Shown: positions 22,701 through 33,932 of the stretch, one piece after another
Layout of the letters: each line of letters opens with the position of its first letter
Numbering within the stretch: the first letter of the stretch is position 1
Origin: Vibrio anguillarum
GTDB lineage: Bacteria; Pseudomonadota; Gammaproteobacteria; Enterobacterales; Vibrionaceae
DNA length: 64,000 nucleotides
Assembly: GCF_001989995.2 (NCBI RefSeq)
Contig: NZ_JAHGUP010000009.1
Span: 93,678 to 157,677 of the forward strand
Direction: 5' to 3'
Program-made: the position numbers and the translations under genes
The notes under the pieces: model-generated
The model's database searches: none
What the model saw: the letters and a program-made list of their open reading frames with translations, nothing else
Told to the model about the DNA's origin: nothing

Positions 22701-24923
22701 TTAGCCTAGGCGTTTCACCAACATGACATCTTTGATCTGCTCTACTCGCATTGATACTCGTGACAACGCTTCGATGTTGCTCACTTCAAGATCAAAATCC
22801 ATGATGATCAACTGTCTTTTGTAGTCGCTACGACTTTTCATGCTGATGACTTTCACTTTCTCATTCGCAAGCAGGGTGGTGATGTCTTTGAGTAACCCAC
22901 CTCGCTCCATCGCTTCAACGCGCAAAGTCAAAATATAGGTTCCAACAAACCCGCGCCCCCAAACGGTATCAATGATGCGTTCAGGTGCGTGATGGCTCAG
23001 CTCTTCTAGCTGTTCACAGTCACTGCGATGGACTGAAATACCACGCCCTTGAGTAATGTAACCTTTGATCTCATCACCCGGGATAGGTTGGCAACAGCGC
23101 GCTAGGTGTGTCATGAGGTTATCTACCCCTTCCACTACAACAGCATCTTTGTGCGCTCGATGTGGCTGAGCTGGACGAGTTTGCGCATCTTGCAATTTTT
23201 GCAGTGCTTGTTGATCTTCTTGCTCAGCGGTCGGCTTATTCACCAAGGCATTGATGTGATTAACAATTTGGTTGATTCGCAAATCACCACTGCCAATGCC
23301 GACGTACAGCTCGTCAGGCGTATTGACGTTAAAACGTTTGAGCGCATATTTATCGGCATCTTTTAACGTAGCACCGATTTTGGCCAATTCTGACTCGAGG
23401 ATCTCTCGTCCGGCTTCAAGGTTTTTCTCGCGGCCTTGTTTACGGAACCAGGCGTTAATCTTGGCGCGCGCACGGCCTGAATGAACAAACCCTGTTGCTG
23501 GATTTAGCCAATCACGCGACGGATTCGGCTCTTTCTGAGTGATGATTTCGACTTGATCACCCATAGATAATTTATGAGTAAATGGAACAATACGACCCGC
23601 GACTTTGGCACCGATGCAGCGATGCCCTACTTCAGAGTGAATATGGTAGGCAAAATCGAGCGGCGTGGCTCCCATGGGTAAATCAACCACATCACCACGA
23701 GGTGTAAAGGCGTAAACGCGATCATCAAACACCTGGCTACGCAGCTCATCGATCATCTCACCCGAATCAGACATCTCTTCTTGCCAATCAAGAAGCTTAC
23801 GCAACCAAGTAATTTTCTCATCGTAACCGCTGCGGGCAACCGTTGCGCCCTCTTTATATTTCCAGTGCGCAGCAACCCCAAGTTCAGATTCTTCATGCAT
23901 CTGCTTAGTACGAATTTGAATTTCGATGGTTTTGCCTTCTGGCCCTAAAATCACCGTATGAATGGATTGATAGCCATTCGGTTTCGGATTAGCAACGTAA
24001 TCATCAAATTCGCTAGGCAGGTGCTTGTATTTGGTATGAACGACGCCCAAGGCGGCGTAACAGTCTTGCAGTTGATCAGCAATAATGCGAACCGCACGCA
24101 CATCAAACAGTTCATCGAAAGCCAACCCTTTCTTCTGCATTTTGCGCCAGATGCTATAGATGTGTTTCGGACGGCCACTCACTTCGGCATTGATATGAGA
24201 AAGCTTCATCTCGGCGCGCAGATCTTCGACAAAATCGTGAATATATTGTTCGCGCACGATGCGGCGCTCGGAAAGCTGCTTAGCAATTTGTTTGTAGGTA
24301 TCGGACTGCTGGTAGCGAAATGCGTAATCTTCAATTTCCCATTTGAGCTGACCAATGCCCAAGCGGTTTGCTAAAGGGGCATAGATATTGGCGCACTCTT
24401 TAGCCGCTACACGGCGAATTTCGTCAGGTTCATCTTTTACTTCACGTAAATTACAAATGCGCTCCGCTAATTTGATCACCACGCAACGAAAATCATCTAC
24501 CATCGCAAGCAGCATGCGGCGAACGTTATCCACCTGCTCTGAAGCTTCACTGCCTTGCAAGGTGACGTTTAACTGACCAAGTGCCGCCATCTCTTCGACA
24601 CCATCAATCAGCTTCACTATGCCTTTACCATAGGTCTCTTCTAATACTTCACGGTCAAAAAGCCCACTATTGACGATAGGAAAGAGCTGAGCCGCGACTA
24701 AAGTGGCGCGATCCATCGATAAGGTAATCAGGATTTCGATCATTTCACGGCCGCGCCACAGTAGTAGCGGTCCTTTGGCATGACCTTCTAATAACGTTTC
24801 ACACTGACGATATACGTCCGTCAGTTTAGAAGCTGTGCTTTTATCTTGATGTAAACTCGCAATCCATTTATCTAGCTCAAACTGTTCGTCTGGATTCAAG
24901 TGTGCGCTTCGTACCGCAACCAT
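22701..24923 (-). CDS. relA: GTP pyrophosphokinase RelA, (p)ppGpp synthetase I
   Basis: RelA makes (p)ppGpp when uncharged tRNA enters the ribosome. The N-terminal hydrolase-like domain lacks the active HD histidine-aspartate pair, as in other monofunctional RelA proteins. The synthetase domain (about 230-380) shows VSGRPKHIYSIWRKM, FDELFDVRAVRI and NGYQSIHT. A TGS domain follows (VYAFTPRGDVVDLPMGATP), then the zinc-finger/conserved-cysteine region (ARCCQPIPGD) and a C-terminal ACT domain. It is 740 residues (E. coli 744). AGGA precedes the ATG. It lies between rlmD and mazG, the standard order. Confidence 0.96.
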   Translation of the reverse strand: MVAVRSAHLNPDEQFELDKWIASLHQDKSTASKLTDVYRQCETLLEGHAKGPLLLWRGREMIEILITLSMDRATLVAAQLFPIVNSGLFDREVLEETYGKGIVKLIDGVEEMAALGQLNVTLQGSEASEQVDNVRRMLLAMVDDFRCVVIKLAERICNLREVKDEPDEIRRVAAKECANIYAPLANRLGIGQLKWEIEDYAFRYQQSDTYKQIAKQLSERRIVREQYIHDFVEDLRAEMKLSHINAEVSGRPKHIYSIWRKMQKKGLAFDELFDVRAVRIIADQLQDCYAALGVVHTKYKHLPSEFDDYVANPKPNGYQSIHTVILGPEGKTIEIQIRTKQMHEESELGVAAHWKYKEGATVARSGYDEKITWLRKLLDWQEEMSDSGEMIDELRSQVFDDRVYAFTPRGDVVDLPMGATPLDFAYHIHSEVGHRCIGAKVAGRIVPFTHKLSMGDQVEIITQKEPNPSRDWLNPATGFVHSGRARAKINAWFRKQGREKNLEAGREILESELAKIGATLKDADKYALKRFNVNTPDELYVGIGSGDLRINQIVNHINALVNKPTAEQEDQQALQKLQDAQTRPAQPHRAHKDAVVVEGVDNLMTHLARCCQPIPGDEIKGYITQGRGISVHRSDCEQLEELSHHAPERIIDTVWGRGFVGTYILTLRVEAMERGGLLKDITTLLANEKVKVISMKSRSDYKRQLIIMDFDLEVSNIEALSRVSMRVEQIKDVMLVKRLG

Positions 24924-24986
24924 CTGATTCGTCCTAGTTTTATAGTTTGTGGTATTCGACTAACTTCGACTGAGTTAGTTCTCTGT

Positions 24987-26309
24987 CTACCGACTTTTTA
25001 CAAATAGCGCCATCGATTCTAAATGACTGGTGTGTGGAAACATATCCAACATGCCAAGTTTTACCAACTTATAACCTTGGCTGAGTAAACTTTGACTGTC
25101 TCTTGCCAGTGTTGCCGGGTTACAAGAAACGTACACCACGCGCTGAGCGCCGAGCTTAGCCAATTGGTCGACAATGCCTGCCGCTCCTGCTCGCGCTGGG
25201 TCGAGTAATACTTTAGCAAATTTTTGCTTTGCCCACGCTTGCGTTGACATATCTTGTTCCAAATTTGCTTGGTAGAACGTGATATTGTCGATTTGATTGC
25301 GCTGCGCGTTTTGTGTCGCTTGCTCAACCATCTCATCCACACCTTCAATGCCCACTATCGATTGAGCGTATTGGGCCATCGGCAAACTAAAGTTCCCTAC
25401 GCCACAAAATAGGTCCAACACTCGGTCATCCTCAGTCAAGGCTAACCATTCCAATGCTTGAGCCACCATTTTTTGGTTTACTTGACGATTGACTTGAATA
25501 AAGTTGGAGGGCAAAAATTCGATAACTGATCCGGTTTCACAGTAGCTTGCCATCTCTCCGTGAAGACGTTCGAGCTGATCGCTTTCTGGCATCACATACA
25601 AAGTGAGATGATGCTGCTGAGCAAACGCCAGCAGCGCCGCGTGATCTTCACTTGGCAGCGGCTGAAGATGGCGTAACACCATCACCGCGCCTTGATCACC
25701 CAGCACCAATTCAACATGGCCAATCGCTTGCTGAGATTTAAATTGCGTTAACAGCGCTTGGATAGGTGTAAGTAGCGTGTTGAGTTGTGGTTCTAGCACT
25801 GGGCAGTCCGTCACGTTAACGATTTGCTTGCTCTGCTTTTTGCGAAAACCAAATTGCAGCTGTTGCTGCTTTTTGTCCCACAACACGCTGATGCGGGCGC
25901 GGCGGCGATAGCCTTTATCGGCGCAACTTATTGCGGGGCTCAATGCCAACGTTTGTCCGGCGAATTTACTCATCAATTGCGAGAGTGTTTGCTCTTTGTG
26001 CGCCACCTGCGCACTGTGCTCTAAATGCTGCAGATCGCAACCACCACATTGACCGTAATGGCGACAAAATGGCGTCACGCGTTGTTCACTGGCCGTTAAG
26101 ACTTTAATCAACTGACCGCGAGAGTATTTACTTTTGCTTTCAGTTAGCTGCATCAGCACTTGCTCACCGGGCAGCGCGCCATCAACAAAAAGCAGTTTAT
26201 TGTGTTGATAAGCGATACCAGAACCTTGATGATCAAGACGTTCAATCAATACCGTTTGATGTTTTGTTTCTAATTGCGCTTTCTTTTTCGGTTGGAAAAA
26301 ACGTGCCAT
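24987..26309 (-). CDS. rlmD: 23S rRNA (uracil(1939)-C5)-methyltransferase RlmD
   Basis: RlmD (RumA) methylates U1939 of 23S rRNA with SAM and carries a [4Fe-4S] cluster. A TRAM domain (about 15-75) is followed by the cluster motif [13 protein letters not shown]; the SAM site is [15 protein letters not shown] and the catalytic Cys lies in [12 protein letters not shown]. It is 440 residues (E. coli 433). It is directly upstream of relA on the same strand and divergent from varS, matching the rumA-relA/barA arrangement of Enterobacteria. Confidence 0.96.
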   Translation of the reverse strand: MARFFQPKKKAQLETKHQTVLIERLDHQGSGIAYQHNKLLFVDGALPGEQVLMQLTESKSKYSRGQLIKVLTASEQRVTPFCRHYGQCGGCDLQHLEHSAQVAHKEQTLSQLMSKFAGQTLALSPAISCADKGYRRRARISVLWDKKQQQLQFGFRKKQSKQIVNVTDCPVLEPQLNTLLTPIQALLTQFKSQQAIGHVELVLGDQGAVMVLRHLQPLPSEDHAALLAFAQQHHLTLYVMPESDQLERLHGEMASYCETGSVIEFLPSNFIQVNRQVNQKMVAQALEWLALTEDDRVLDLFCGVGNFSLPMAQYAQSIVGIEGVDEMVEQATQNAQRNQIDNITFYQANLEQDMSTQAWAKQKFAKVLLDPARAGAAGIVDQLAKLGAQRVVYVSCNPATLARDSQSLLSQGYKLVKLGMLDMFPHTSHLESMALFVKSR

Positions 26310-26492
26310 GCTCTGTGCCTAAGTAAAATTAAATCGATGTTTTTTGCCCTAGCGTCACTATTTAGTGCGGGGATGATTGTCGAACTTACTCGACTTGATT
26401 AAGCTAGCCGTCAATTAAACGATTTTCGTACAGGCTTGCTCATCAAATTGCGGGCTATTTTCCCATATCCACACCACGATGTTTAGACAATA

Positions 26493-29273
26493 ATGACCAG
26501 ATATGGCTTACGCGCGCGCGTTATTACTTTAACCTTAGCTCCAACCTTAATTATCGGCTTGTTGCTCAGTGCTTTTTTCTCATTCAATCGCTACCATGAT
26601 CTGGAAAAACAGGTGATCAATGCGGGGGCAAGCATCATCGAGCCCTTGGCCATTGCTAGTGAAGACGCCTTAAAAAACCAAAGCCGTGAGTCGGTACGCC
26701 GCATTATCAGCTACGCGCATCGGAAGAACTCTAAATTTGTCCGCAGTATTGCGGTGTTTGACGCCAACCACGAACTGTTTGTCACCTCGAATTTTCACCC
26801 TAACTTTGAAAGCTTAACTTATCCAAAAGATAAGCCCATTCCGATTTTAAGCAGCTCAAATCTCACCGAGAACACTTTAATACTGCGCACGCCAATTTTG
26901 GCTGAAAACCGTCTAACCGAAGGCATAAATGCCAATACATCAACGCCTGCGCTCGGCTATATCGCGATAGAGTTGGATCTCTCTTCATTGCGTTTACAAC
27001 AGTATCAAGAGGTCTTTTCCGCCTTTTTAGTGCTTGCGCTTGGGCTCGGTTTATCAGGGATGTTCGCATTCCGACTCCTGCACGATGTGACTCGCCCTAT
27101 CTCACACATGAAAAACATGGTGGATAGAATTCGTCGCGGCCACCTTGATGTGCGGATCGAAGGAAAAATGCACGGTGAGTTAGATTCGCTCAAAAAAGGG
27201 ATCAACGCGATGGCGGTATCGCTATCGGAATATCACGTCGAAATGCAGCACAGTATCGACCAAGCCACCTCGGATTTGCGAGAAACCTTAGAGCAGTTGG
27301 AAATCCAAAACGTTGAATTGGACATTGCCAAAAAACGCGCCCAAGAAGCCGCGCGCATAAAATCAGAATTTCTTGCCAACATGTCCCATGAGTTGCGCAC
27401 GCCGCTTAACGGTGTCATTGGCTTCACCCGCCAAATGCTCAAAACCCAGTTGACGAATAGCCAAGCAGATTACTTACAAACCATTGAAAAATCGGCCAAT
27501 AACTTATTGAACATCATTAATGACATTTTGGATTTCTCCAAGCTAGAAGCGGGTAAGCTAGCGCTGGAAAATATTCCGTTCGAGTTTCAAGAAAGTTTGG
27601 AAGAGGTGGTTAACCTCCAAGCAACCAGTGCGCATGAAAAAGGATTGGAAATCACTCTTAAAGTGGATCAAAAAATCCCAGCAGGCTTGGTAGGTGACCC
27701 ACTTCGTATCCAACAAGTGTTGACCAACCTTGTCGGTAACTCGATTAAGTTCACCGAACGTGGCAACATCGACATCAGTGTTGAATTGCGCTCACAACGC
27801 GACAATGTGGTTGAGCTGCAATTTATGGTGCGCGACACCGGCATTGGTATTTCAGAGCGCCAACAAGCACAGCTGTTCCAAGCCTTTAGCCAAGCCGATG
27901 CCAGTATTTCTCGTCGCTACGGCGGCACTGGACTTGGTTTGGTTATTACTCAGAAATTGGTCAGCCACATGGGCGGCGAAATTAGCCTCACCAGCCGCCT
28001 TCACCAAGGTTCCACCTTCTGGTTTACGCTGCGTCTTAATACCACTGAAATGCCGATGAGCGACTGGCTTGACCCACATATTTTGAGCAATAAACAGCTG
28101 TTACTCGTTGAACCCAATATGCAAGCCGCCTCCATCATCCAGCAAATGTTGGTGCAGGCAGGGTTGAGCGTCACATATCGAGCGGTGATGCCAGAAGAGA
28201 CGGATCGCTTCGATTATGTATTACTCAATTTAGCCCCAAGTAGAGAGACTGATTTAAATTTGGTTGAGCAGTGGGTCACAAAGGCTATTCAGCTTGCCGA
28301 CAACGTGATTATCGGTACACCAAGTACCGAGCTCGCACTATCCGATTATTTAATGCAGCATCATCCAGTGCAGTGCATTACCAAGCCACTGTCGCGTAAA
28401 AAATTGCTGCAACTGTTAATCGCGCACCAACCGGTACAGCCTGTCATTCAAGATCTACCGATCACACTCGATACACTGCCCCTGAAAGTAATGGCGGTGG
28501 ATGATAACCCTGCCAACCTCAAACTGATCATGGCCCTGCTGCAAGAACGTGTTGAAACCGTCATCGCTTGTACGAATGGCCAAGAAGCGGTCGAACAAGC
28601 AAGCCGACAGAAATTTGATATGATTTTGATGGACATCCAAATGCCACAGATGGATGGGGTCACCGCTTGCCAAGAAATTAAGAAAACGGTACTCAATCAC
28701 CAAACGCCCGTGATTGCGGTAACGGCTCATGCAATGATCGGAGAGCGCGATCGTCTGCTGAAAGAAGGAATGGATGATTACCTCACTAAGCCAATTGAAG
28801 AGCACATCTTGCAGCAAGTGTTAGCACACTGGAACCCCTACGCCAACCGTAAACAGTTGGAGAAATTACAACTCACAGAACAAGTTATACCGTCGCCGTC
28901 ACAGGAAGCTGAGCAGCCTAATCACACCATTATTATTGACTGGCAAAATGCACTCAAACAATCAGCCAACAAGGAAGATTTGGCCAAAGAGCTGCTACAG
29001 ATGCTAGTTGATTCGATTCCACAGGTGAGCCAAGTCGTCAGCATGGCGTTGGAAGATGATGAATACCCTACTCAAGATTTACTGCACCATATTCATAAAC
29101 TGCACGGCAGTTGCTCATACAGTGGCGTACCCCGCTTGAAAAAAGTGTGCGCGGCGCTCGAACAGGCATTGCGCTCAGGCAAATCCATCAGCGATGTTGA
29201 ACCGGAGTTATTTGAATTACAAGATGAGATGGACAAAGTAATCGCCACCGCTAAACCGTATTTAAGCGAATGA
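26493..29273 (+). CDS. varS: Hybrid sensor histidine kinase VarS/BarA
   Basis: VarS (BarA) phosphorylates the response regulator VarA (UvrY/GacA), which drives CsrB-type small RNAs controlling carbon use, quorum sensing and virulence. It has a membrane helix (about 12-30), a periplasmic domain, a second helix (about 172-195), HAMP, a HisKA domain with phosphoacceptor His299 in NMSHELRTPLNG, HATPase motifs (NLVGNSIKFTE, DTGIGI, GTGLGL), a receiver with Asp714 in MILMDIQMPQMDG, and a C-terminal Hpt with His871 in HKLHGSC. Between kinase and receiver (about 530-650) is a degenerate receiver-like segment without the acceptor aspartate. The length is 926 residues (E. coli BarA 918). It is divergent from rlmD. 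Confidence 0.94.
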   Translation: MTRYGLRARVITLTLAPTLIIGLLLSAFFSFNRYHDLEKQVINAGASIIEPLAIASEDALKNQSRESVRRIISYAHRKNSKFVRSIAVFDANHELFVTSNFHPNFESLTYPKDKPIPILSSSNLTENTLILRTPILAENRLTEGINANTSTPALGYIAIELDLSSLRLQQYQEVFSAFLVLALGLGLSGMFAFRLLHDVTRPISHMKNMVDRIRRGHLDVRIEGKMHGELDSLKKGINAMAVSLSEYHVEMQHSIDQATSDLRETLEQLEIQNVELDIAKKRAQEAARIKSEFLANMSHELRTPLNGVIGFTRQMLKTQLTNSQADYLQTIEKSANNLLNIINDILDFSKLEAGKLALENIPFEFQESLEEVVNLQATSAHEKGLEITLKVDQKIPAGLVGDPLRIQQVLTNLVGNSIKFTERGNIDISVELRSQRDNVVELQFMVRDTGIGISERQQAQLFQAFSQADASISRRYGGTGLGLVITQKLVSHMGGEISLTSRLHQGSTFWFTLRLNTTEMPMSDWLDPHILSNKQLLLVEPNMQAASIIQQMLVQAGLSVTYRAVMPEETDRFDYVLLNLAPSRETDLNLVEQWVTKAIQLADNVIIGTPSTELALSDYLMQHHPVQCITKPLSRKKLLQLLIAHQPVQPVIQDLPITLDTLPLKVMAVDDNPANLKLIMALLQERVETVIACTNGQEAVEQASRQKFDMILMDIQMPQMDGVTACQEIKKTVLNHQTPVIAVTAHAMIGERDRLLKEGMDDYLTKPIEEHILQQVLAHWNPYANRKQLEKLQLTEQVIPSPSQEAEQPNHTIIIDWQNALKQSANKEDLAKELLQMLVDSIPQVSQVVSMALEDDEYPTQDLLHHIHKLHGSCSYSGVPRLKKVCAALEQALRSGKSISDVEPELFELQDEMDKVIATAKPYLSE

Positions 29274-29366
29274 GCAATTTAACCCAAGAGACAATTTAAC
29301 CGAATGAAAAAAGGGGCTTGCAGCTCAGCAGTATTTGCTTGTCAGCAAGCAGAGAAGATCGACAGA

Positions 29367-29747
29367 TTAAGACTCTAAAATCACCGTCGCCACCGCATAA
29401 TGACGCTCATCAGAAATGGTTAGGTGAATGTGATTCACACTGGCTGTGGCAGCCAACTGCTTAGCCTTACCTGATAGTGTTAGCACGGGTTTTCCGTTGG
29501 CGTCGTTGGTGACGGTAAAATCCTGAAAGCTAACGCCATGCGCAATACCCGTACCAAGCGCTTTAGATGCCGCTTCTTTAGCGGCAAAACGTTTCGCTAA
29601 ATAGCGCCCTTTTTTCTTGAGCGAATGGAACACCGCCAATTCATCTTGGGTTAGCACCCGCTCGGCAAAAGCATCGCCACTGCGTGACAATGCTTTTTCT
29701 ATGCGTTCAATTTCCGCAATATCAGTCCCTAAGCCGATAATCGCCAT
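29367..29747 (-). CDS. acpS: Holo-[acyl-carrier-protein] synthase AcpS
   Basis: AcpS transfers 4'-phosphopantetheine from CoA to acyl carrier protein, activating fatty acid synthesis. The family motifs [16 protein letters not shown] at the N-terminus and [17 protein letters not shown] near residue 55 hold the metal ligands Asp and Glu. The 126 residues equal the E. coli length. It is the last gene of the recO-pdxJ-acpS group, nine bases after pdxJ, and is convergent with varS. Confidence 0.96.
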   Translation of the reverse strand: MAIIGLGTDIAEIERIEKALSRSGDAFAERVLTQDELAVFHSLKKKGRYLAKRFAAKEAASKALGTGIAHGVSFQDFTVTNDANGKPVLTLSGKAKQLAATASVNHIHLTISDERHYAVATVILES

Positions 29748-29756
29748 CGGTAGACC

Positions 29757-30488
29757 TTATTTGCGAGCCGCTTGCATGATGGCTTTCATATCGGCGACCG
29801 ATTTTTCCAAACCATCAAATACAGCACGCCCGATAATCGAGTGACCAATGTTGAGTTCGTAAATCTCAGGCAGTGCAGCAATGGCAGCTACGTTGTGGTA
29901 AGTCAAACCGTGACCAGCGTTCACCGTAATGCCCAAATCACTCGCATAGCTCGCAGCCGCCGCAATTTTCTTTAACTCATCTTGCTGATCCGCTTCGGTT
30001 GTTGCATCGGCGTAATGACCAGTATGCAATTCAATAAACGGTGCACCGCAAGTTTTAGCCGCGTTAATCTGCTCACGATCAGCATCAATAAACAGAGAGA
30101 CTTTGATGCCTGCAGCGGTCAGTTTTTCGGTTGCCGCTTTCACTTTGTCAAGCTGTCCTAATACGTCCAGCCCACCTTCCGTCGTTAGTTCTTCACGCTT
30201 TTCAGGCACTAAACACACAAATTCAGGTTGGGTTTGCAGAGCAATATCAATCATTTCGTCGGTAACGGCCATCTCGAGGTTCATTCGAGTTTGCAACGTC
30301 TCGCGTAAAATACGCACATCGCGATCCTTGATATGGCGTCGGTCTTCACGTAGGTGAATGGTAATGCCATCAGCTCCGGCACGCTCTGCCATTTCAGCAG
30401 CATGCACGGGATCTGGGTATTTGGTACCGCGGGCATTTCGTAACGTGGCGATGTGATCGATATTAACGCCTAAGTAAATTGCGCTCAT
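29757..30488 (-). CDS. pdxJ: Pyridoxine 5'-phosphate synthase PdxJ
   Basis: PdxJ condenses 1-deoxyxylulose 5-phosphate with 3-amino-2-oxopropyl phosphate in vitamin B6 synthesis. Conserved TIM-barrel motifs are [48 protein letters not shown] and [11 protein letters not shown]. It has 243 residues, as in E. coli. Its ATG overlaps the recO stop by four bases (ATGA), so translation is coupled. Confidence 0.96.
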   Translation of the reverse strand: MSAIYLGVNIDHIATLRNARGTKYPDPVHAAEMAERAGADGITIHLREDRRHIKDRDVRILRETLQTRMNLEMAVTDEMIDIALQTQPEFVCLVPEKREELTTEGGLDVLGQLDKVKAATEKLTAAGIKVSLFIDADREQINAAKTCGAPFIELHTGHYADATTEADQQDELKKIAAAASYASDLGITVNAGHGLTYHNVAAIAALPEIYELNIGHSIIGRAVFDGLEKSVADMKAIMQAARK

Positions 30489-31213
30489 TTTCCTATACTC
30501 CGTACTCTGGAAAAACTAGACATGGGCAGGAAAAGCTCCCTGCTTTTTAAAGGTTTGCCGCCAAGATACGGCTTTAACGCTATGCGTGTAAAGCGTTTTG
30601 CCGCTTGAAGCTGCTCTTTACTGACAAAGCGCCGCTCACTAATGGCAATCAACTCATCGCCCATAAACGTGAGGTTATCGCGCCTGACAGAAGCGATAAA
30701 ACCTTTTTGCTCACGATAGCGATAAGTCATGCGAGGATCGATGGCTTCTCCCGTTCCGGCGCAATGCAAGAAATCAACGCCATAACCCATTGAAGCTAGC
30801 AACGCGAGTTCAAAACGGCGCAGTGCTGGTTCTGGATTTTCACACTGAGCTAACTCGGTGAGTGCATGCAGATAATCATGGAACAGACCTGGGCAAGGCA
30901 CTTCTTGCGCAAGCACGCGGCCAATCAGCTCATTGACGTACATGGCAGAATAGAGATGAATACCACTGAGTGGTAAGCCAAGGCTAATCGGTTCAGCTTG
31001 GCGTAAGGTTTTCATTGAACCGTTGCCTGACCATTTAAGCAATAAGGGGGTAAAAGGTTGCAGTGCACCTTTTAAGTTCGATCGTTTACTGCGTGCGCCT
31101 TTGGACATTAAGGTAACGCGGCCATACTCCTCGCTAAACACATCAAGGATTAGGCTCGACTCGCTATAAGGACGTCGATGAAGGACAAAACAGCGCTGTA
31201 AACCGTCTGACAT
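30485..31213 (-). CDS. recO: DNA repair protein RecO
   Basis: RecO works with RecR and RecF to load RecA at gaps covered by SSB. The N-terminal OB-fold carries [19 protein letters not shown] and [23 protein letters not shown]; the helical C-terminal part ends [23 protein letters not shown]. The ATG at 31213 (MSDGLQRCF) gives 242 residues, identical to E. coli; a TTG four codons upstream is a less likely start. It lies 48 bases after era and overlaps pdxJ. Confidence 0.94.
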   Translation of the reverse strand: MSDGLQRCFVLHRRPYSESSLILDVFSEEYGRVTLMSKGARSKRSNLKGALQPFTPLLLKWSGNGSMKTLRQAEPISLGLPLSGIHLYSAMYVNELIGRVLAQEVPCPGLFHDYLHALTELAQCENPEPALRRFELALLASMGYGVDFLHCAGTGEAIDPRMTYRYREQKGFIASVRRDNLTFMGDELIAISERRFVSKEQLQAAKRFTRIALKPYLGGKPLKSRELFLPMSSFSRVRSIGK

Positions 31214-31260
31214 ATCAGCACTCAAAGGTGAGCGATGTTCTCGCCCACCTCGAATAGAGG

Positions 31261-32235
31261 TTATAGATCGTCAATATAACCAAGGCTACGAAGGGCACGT
31301 TCATCATCTGCCCACCCGGATTTCACTTTCACCCAAGTTTCTAGGTAAACCTTGCGACCAAACAACTCTTCCATATCTAAACGCGCTTCACGGCCGATGG
31401 TTTTGATTTTTTCACCACCTTTGCCGATCACCATTTTTTTCTGGCCGCTGCGTTCAACGAGGATCAACGCGTTAATATGAAAACCATCAGTTTCAGGGTT
31501 ATAGTCAAAACGTTCAATTTCAACGGTTACTGAATACGGCAGCTCTTCACCAGTAAAGCGCATCAGTTTTTCACGCACAATCTCGGAAGCCATGAAACGC
31601 TGTGAGCGATCAGTCACATACTCTTCAGGGAAGTGATGCGTGGCTTGAGGTAAATGCTCACGCACATGTTTACGCAATACATCGACGTTTTTGCCATGTT
31701 TTGCCGCAATCGGCACGACATCAACAAATTCCATCTTCTTCGATAGCTCTAGCATATGCATCATTACATCGTTACGATCTTTCACGTTATCGACTTTATT
31801 GACACACAACACTACAGGGAAGTTAGCATTACGTAGTTTGTTGAGCACCATTTCATCATCGGCGGTCCACTGAGTGCCATCGACTAAAAACAGCACTAAG
31901 TTAACATCACTGAGTGAACTACTTGCCGCACGGTTCATCAAGCGGTTAATCGCACGTTTTTCTTCGATGTGTAACCCCGGAGTATCAACGTAAATCGCTT
32001 GGTATGGCCCCTCTGTATCGACACCCATAATGCGGTGACGAGTGGTTTGAGGCTTGCGCGATGTGATGGATATCTTTTGTCCCAGTAAGTTATTCAGCAG
32101 GGTTGATTTCCCGACATTGGGGCGACCCACAATGGCGATAAAACCACAGTGCTGCTCACCACTTTCCGGAGTTGCTTCATTGCTGTTGGTGTTTGATGCG
32201 AAGTACGCATCCAAATCAAATTCGTTATCAGCCAT
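31261..32235 (-). CDS. era: GTPase Era
   Basis: Era is an essential GTPase that binds the 3' end of 16S rRNA and helps 30S maturation. The G domain shows [12 protein letters not shown], the DTPGLH switch and NKVD; the C-terminal KH domain carries [22 protein letters not shown]. At 324 residues it is about 23 longer than E. coli Era because of an acidic/polar N-terminal extension ([19 protein letters not shown]), common in Vibrio. Its ATG overlaps the 3' end of rnc by eight bases. Confidence 0.96.
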   Translation of the reverse strand: MADNEFDLDAYFASNTNSNEATPESGEQHCGFIAIVGRPNVGKSTLLNNLLGQKISITSRKPQTTRHRIMGVDTEGPYQAIYVDTPGLHIEEKRAINRLMNRAASSSLSDVNLVLFLVDGTQWTADDEMVLNKLRNANFPVVLCVNKVDNVKDRNDVMMHMLELSKKMEFVDVVPIAAKHGKNVDVLRKHVREHLPQATHHFPEEYVTDRSQRFMASEIVREKLMRFTGEELPYSVTVEIERFDYNPETDGFHINALILVERSGQKKMVIGKGGEKIKTIGREARLDMEELFGRKVYLETWVKVKSGWADDERALRSLGYIDDL

Positions 32236-32905
32236 TTGTCAGTTGCTCTAGTGCAATTTCAGCCGCCGATTGTTCAGCTTTACGACGACTGGTGCCTTTA
32301 CCAATTACAGGCGTTCCCATTCCTGCTACATCACACGATACCGTAAATTCTTGGTTGTGTGCTTCACCTTTAATATTAGTCACTGTGTAGATAGGCAGTT
32401 GCTTTCTTCTACCTTGCAGAAACTCTTGTAGGCGAGTTTTTGGGTCTTTTTGCGATACGCCCGGCTCAATGGCGTCAAGGCGCTCTTGATACCAGCTCAA
32501 AATAATACGTCGTACTACTTCGGTATCGCTGTCTAAATAAATCGCACCAATGATGGCTTCTACGGCATCAGCAAGGATTGAATCACGGCGAAAACCACCA
32601 CTTTTCAACTCACCTGGACCTAATTTTAAGTAATCTCCTAGGCAAAATTCTCTGCCCAGTTCAGCCAATGTGTGACCACGCACAAGCGTAGCGCGCATAC
32701 GACTCATATCCCCTTCGTTAATTTTAGGGAAACGGTGGTACAGCTCATCAGCGATGACAAAACTTAAAATTGAATCGCCCAGAAACTCAAGACGTTCATT
32801 GTGCTTACCATTTGCACTGCGATGTGTCAGTGCTAAGGAAATAAACTCGGGATCATTAAATGAATAACCGAGTTTAGTTTCTAATTTACTAATTGGAGAA
32901 TTCAT
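32228..32905 (-). CDS. rnc: Ribonuclease III
   Basis: RNase III cuts double-stranded RNA in rRNA precursors and regulatory RNAs. The signature [17 protein letters not shown] and the second metal site [14 protein letters not shown] are present, followed by a C-terminal dsRNA-binding domain ([33 protein letters not shown]). It is 225 residues (E. coli 226). It stands between lepB and era in the lepA-lepB-rnc-era-recO-pdxJ-acpS series. Confidence 0.97.
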   Translation of the reverse strand: MNSPISKLETKLGYSFNDPEFISLALTHRSANGKHNERLEFLGDSILSFVIADELYHRFPKINEGDMSRMRATLVRGHTLAELGREFCLGDYLKLGPGELKSGGFRRDSILADAVEAIIGAIYLDSDTEVVRRIILSWYQERLDAIEPGVSQKDPKTRLQEFLQGRRKQLPIYTVTNIKGEAHNQEFTVSCDVAGMGTPVIGKGTSRRKAEQSAAEIALEQLTNG

Positions 32906-32941
32906 GCTCTCTCGATGTAGTGATGGCTAGCCAAAGCTAGC

Positions 32942-33838
32942 CTAGTTAATGCCACCAATGCGGTTAAAACGCACACCAGTTGGGATCCACGAAGGTAAAA
33001 CGCTATCGGCACCACGTTCAAATTCAAAACTTATCCAAATACCGACCGCTTTACCGACTAAGTTTGCTTCTGGAACAAAGCCCCAGTAACGGCTATCAGC
33101 ACTGTTGTCACGGTTATCACCCATCACAAAATACTGACCTTGAGGAACAACCCATTCATTAACGCCATGGCGTGGCTGATAAGCATCAACACGATCACGA
33201 CGCAATGGATTGATCAAAATCTGGTGTTCAATCTGACCTAACTTTTCATTCACTTGAATTAAAGGGATGCCATTTTGGTTGAACTCACTCTCTTCAACAT
33301 TGGACAGTTTGACCTGTTTACATTCTGTTGAACCTTGAGCTTGAATACAAATCTCTTTGTTGCTGCTATAACGAACTGTATCGCCCGGCATGCCGACCAC
33401 GCGCTTGATGTAGTCAATGCTTGGTTGCGGCGGGTATTTAAAGACCACGACATCACCACGCTCTGGTTTACCAGTTTCGACCAGTTGAGTACGCCATACT
33501 GGGTCTTTCAAACCGTAAGCGTATTTCTCAACTAAGATGAAGTCGCCCACCAGCAACGTTGGCATCATTGAGCCAGATGGAATCTGAAAAGGTTCGTACA
33601 CAAAAGAGCGTAGCACCAGCACAAAAGCAATCACAGGGAAGATGGAAACACTGTTTTCAATCCACCAAGGTTGCGCGGAAATTTTGGCGCTGAGTTTGTC
33701 ATCCAAGCCGTTGGTTTGCGCTTCAATAGCAGCCATCTTCTGTTGACGTTTTTTCGCCCACACCAACTTCTCCAGCACCCAAACTATGCCGGTCACTAAT
33801 GTGACGATCACCAAGATGAGTGAAAATGTATTCGCCAT
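32942..33838 (-). CDS. lepB: Signal peptidase I
   Basis: LepB removes signal peptides from exported preproteins at the periplasmic face of the inner membrane. Two N-terminal membrane segments (about 4-22 and 62-78) precede the catalytic Ser in IPSGSMMPTLLVGD and the catalytic Lys in YIKRVVGMPGD. The GDNRDNSADSRYWGFVP box is intact. At 298 residues it is shorter than E. coli (324). It lies between lepA and rnc on the same strand. Confidence 0.96.
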   Translation of the reverse strand: MANTFSLILVIVTLVTGIVWVLEKLVWAKKRQQKMAAIEAQTNGLDDKLSAKISAQPWWIENSVSIFPVIAFVLVLRSFVYEPFQIPSGSMMPTLLVGDFILVEKYAYGLKDPVWRTQLVETGKPERGDVVVFKYPPQPSIDYIKRVVGMPGDTVRYSSNKEICIQAQGSTECKQVKLSNVEESEFNQNGIPLIQVNEKLGQIEHQILINPLRRDRVDAYQPRHGVNEWVVPQGQYFVMGDNRDNSADSRYWGFVPEANLVGKAVGIWISFEFERGADSVLPSWIPTGVRFNRIGGIN

Positions 33839-33932
33839 GGAGTTCCCTTATCTAAAAATACGAAAGTGAAAGAGCCGAAACTCTTTCACTTAAATGGTGA
33901 CTGCTGCATGCATAAGAAAGCCAAAGCAATGC

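Noticed and set aside
23958..24374. 138-codon plus-strand frame opposite relA.
   Set aside because: It is antisense to the conserved RelA core and shows no family features.
29336..29351. Hairpin TGCTTG-TCAG-CAAGCA between varS and acpS as a terminator.
   Set aside because: The stem is only six base pairs and neither strand has a following T-run, so termination is not supported.
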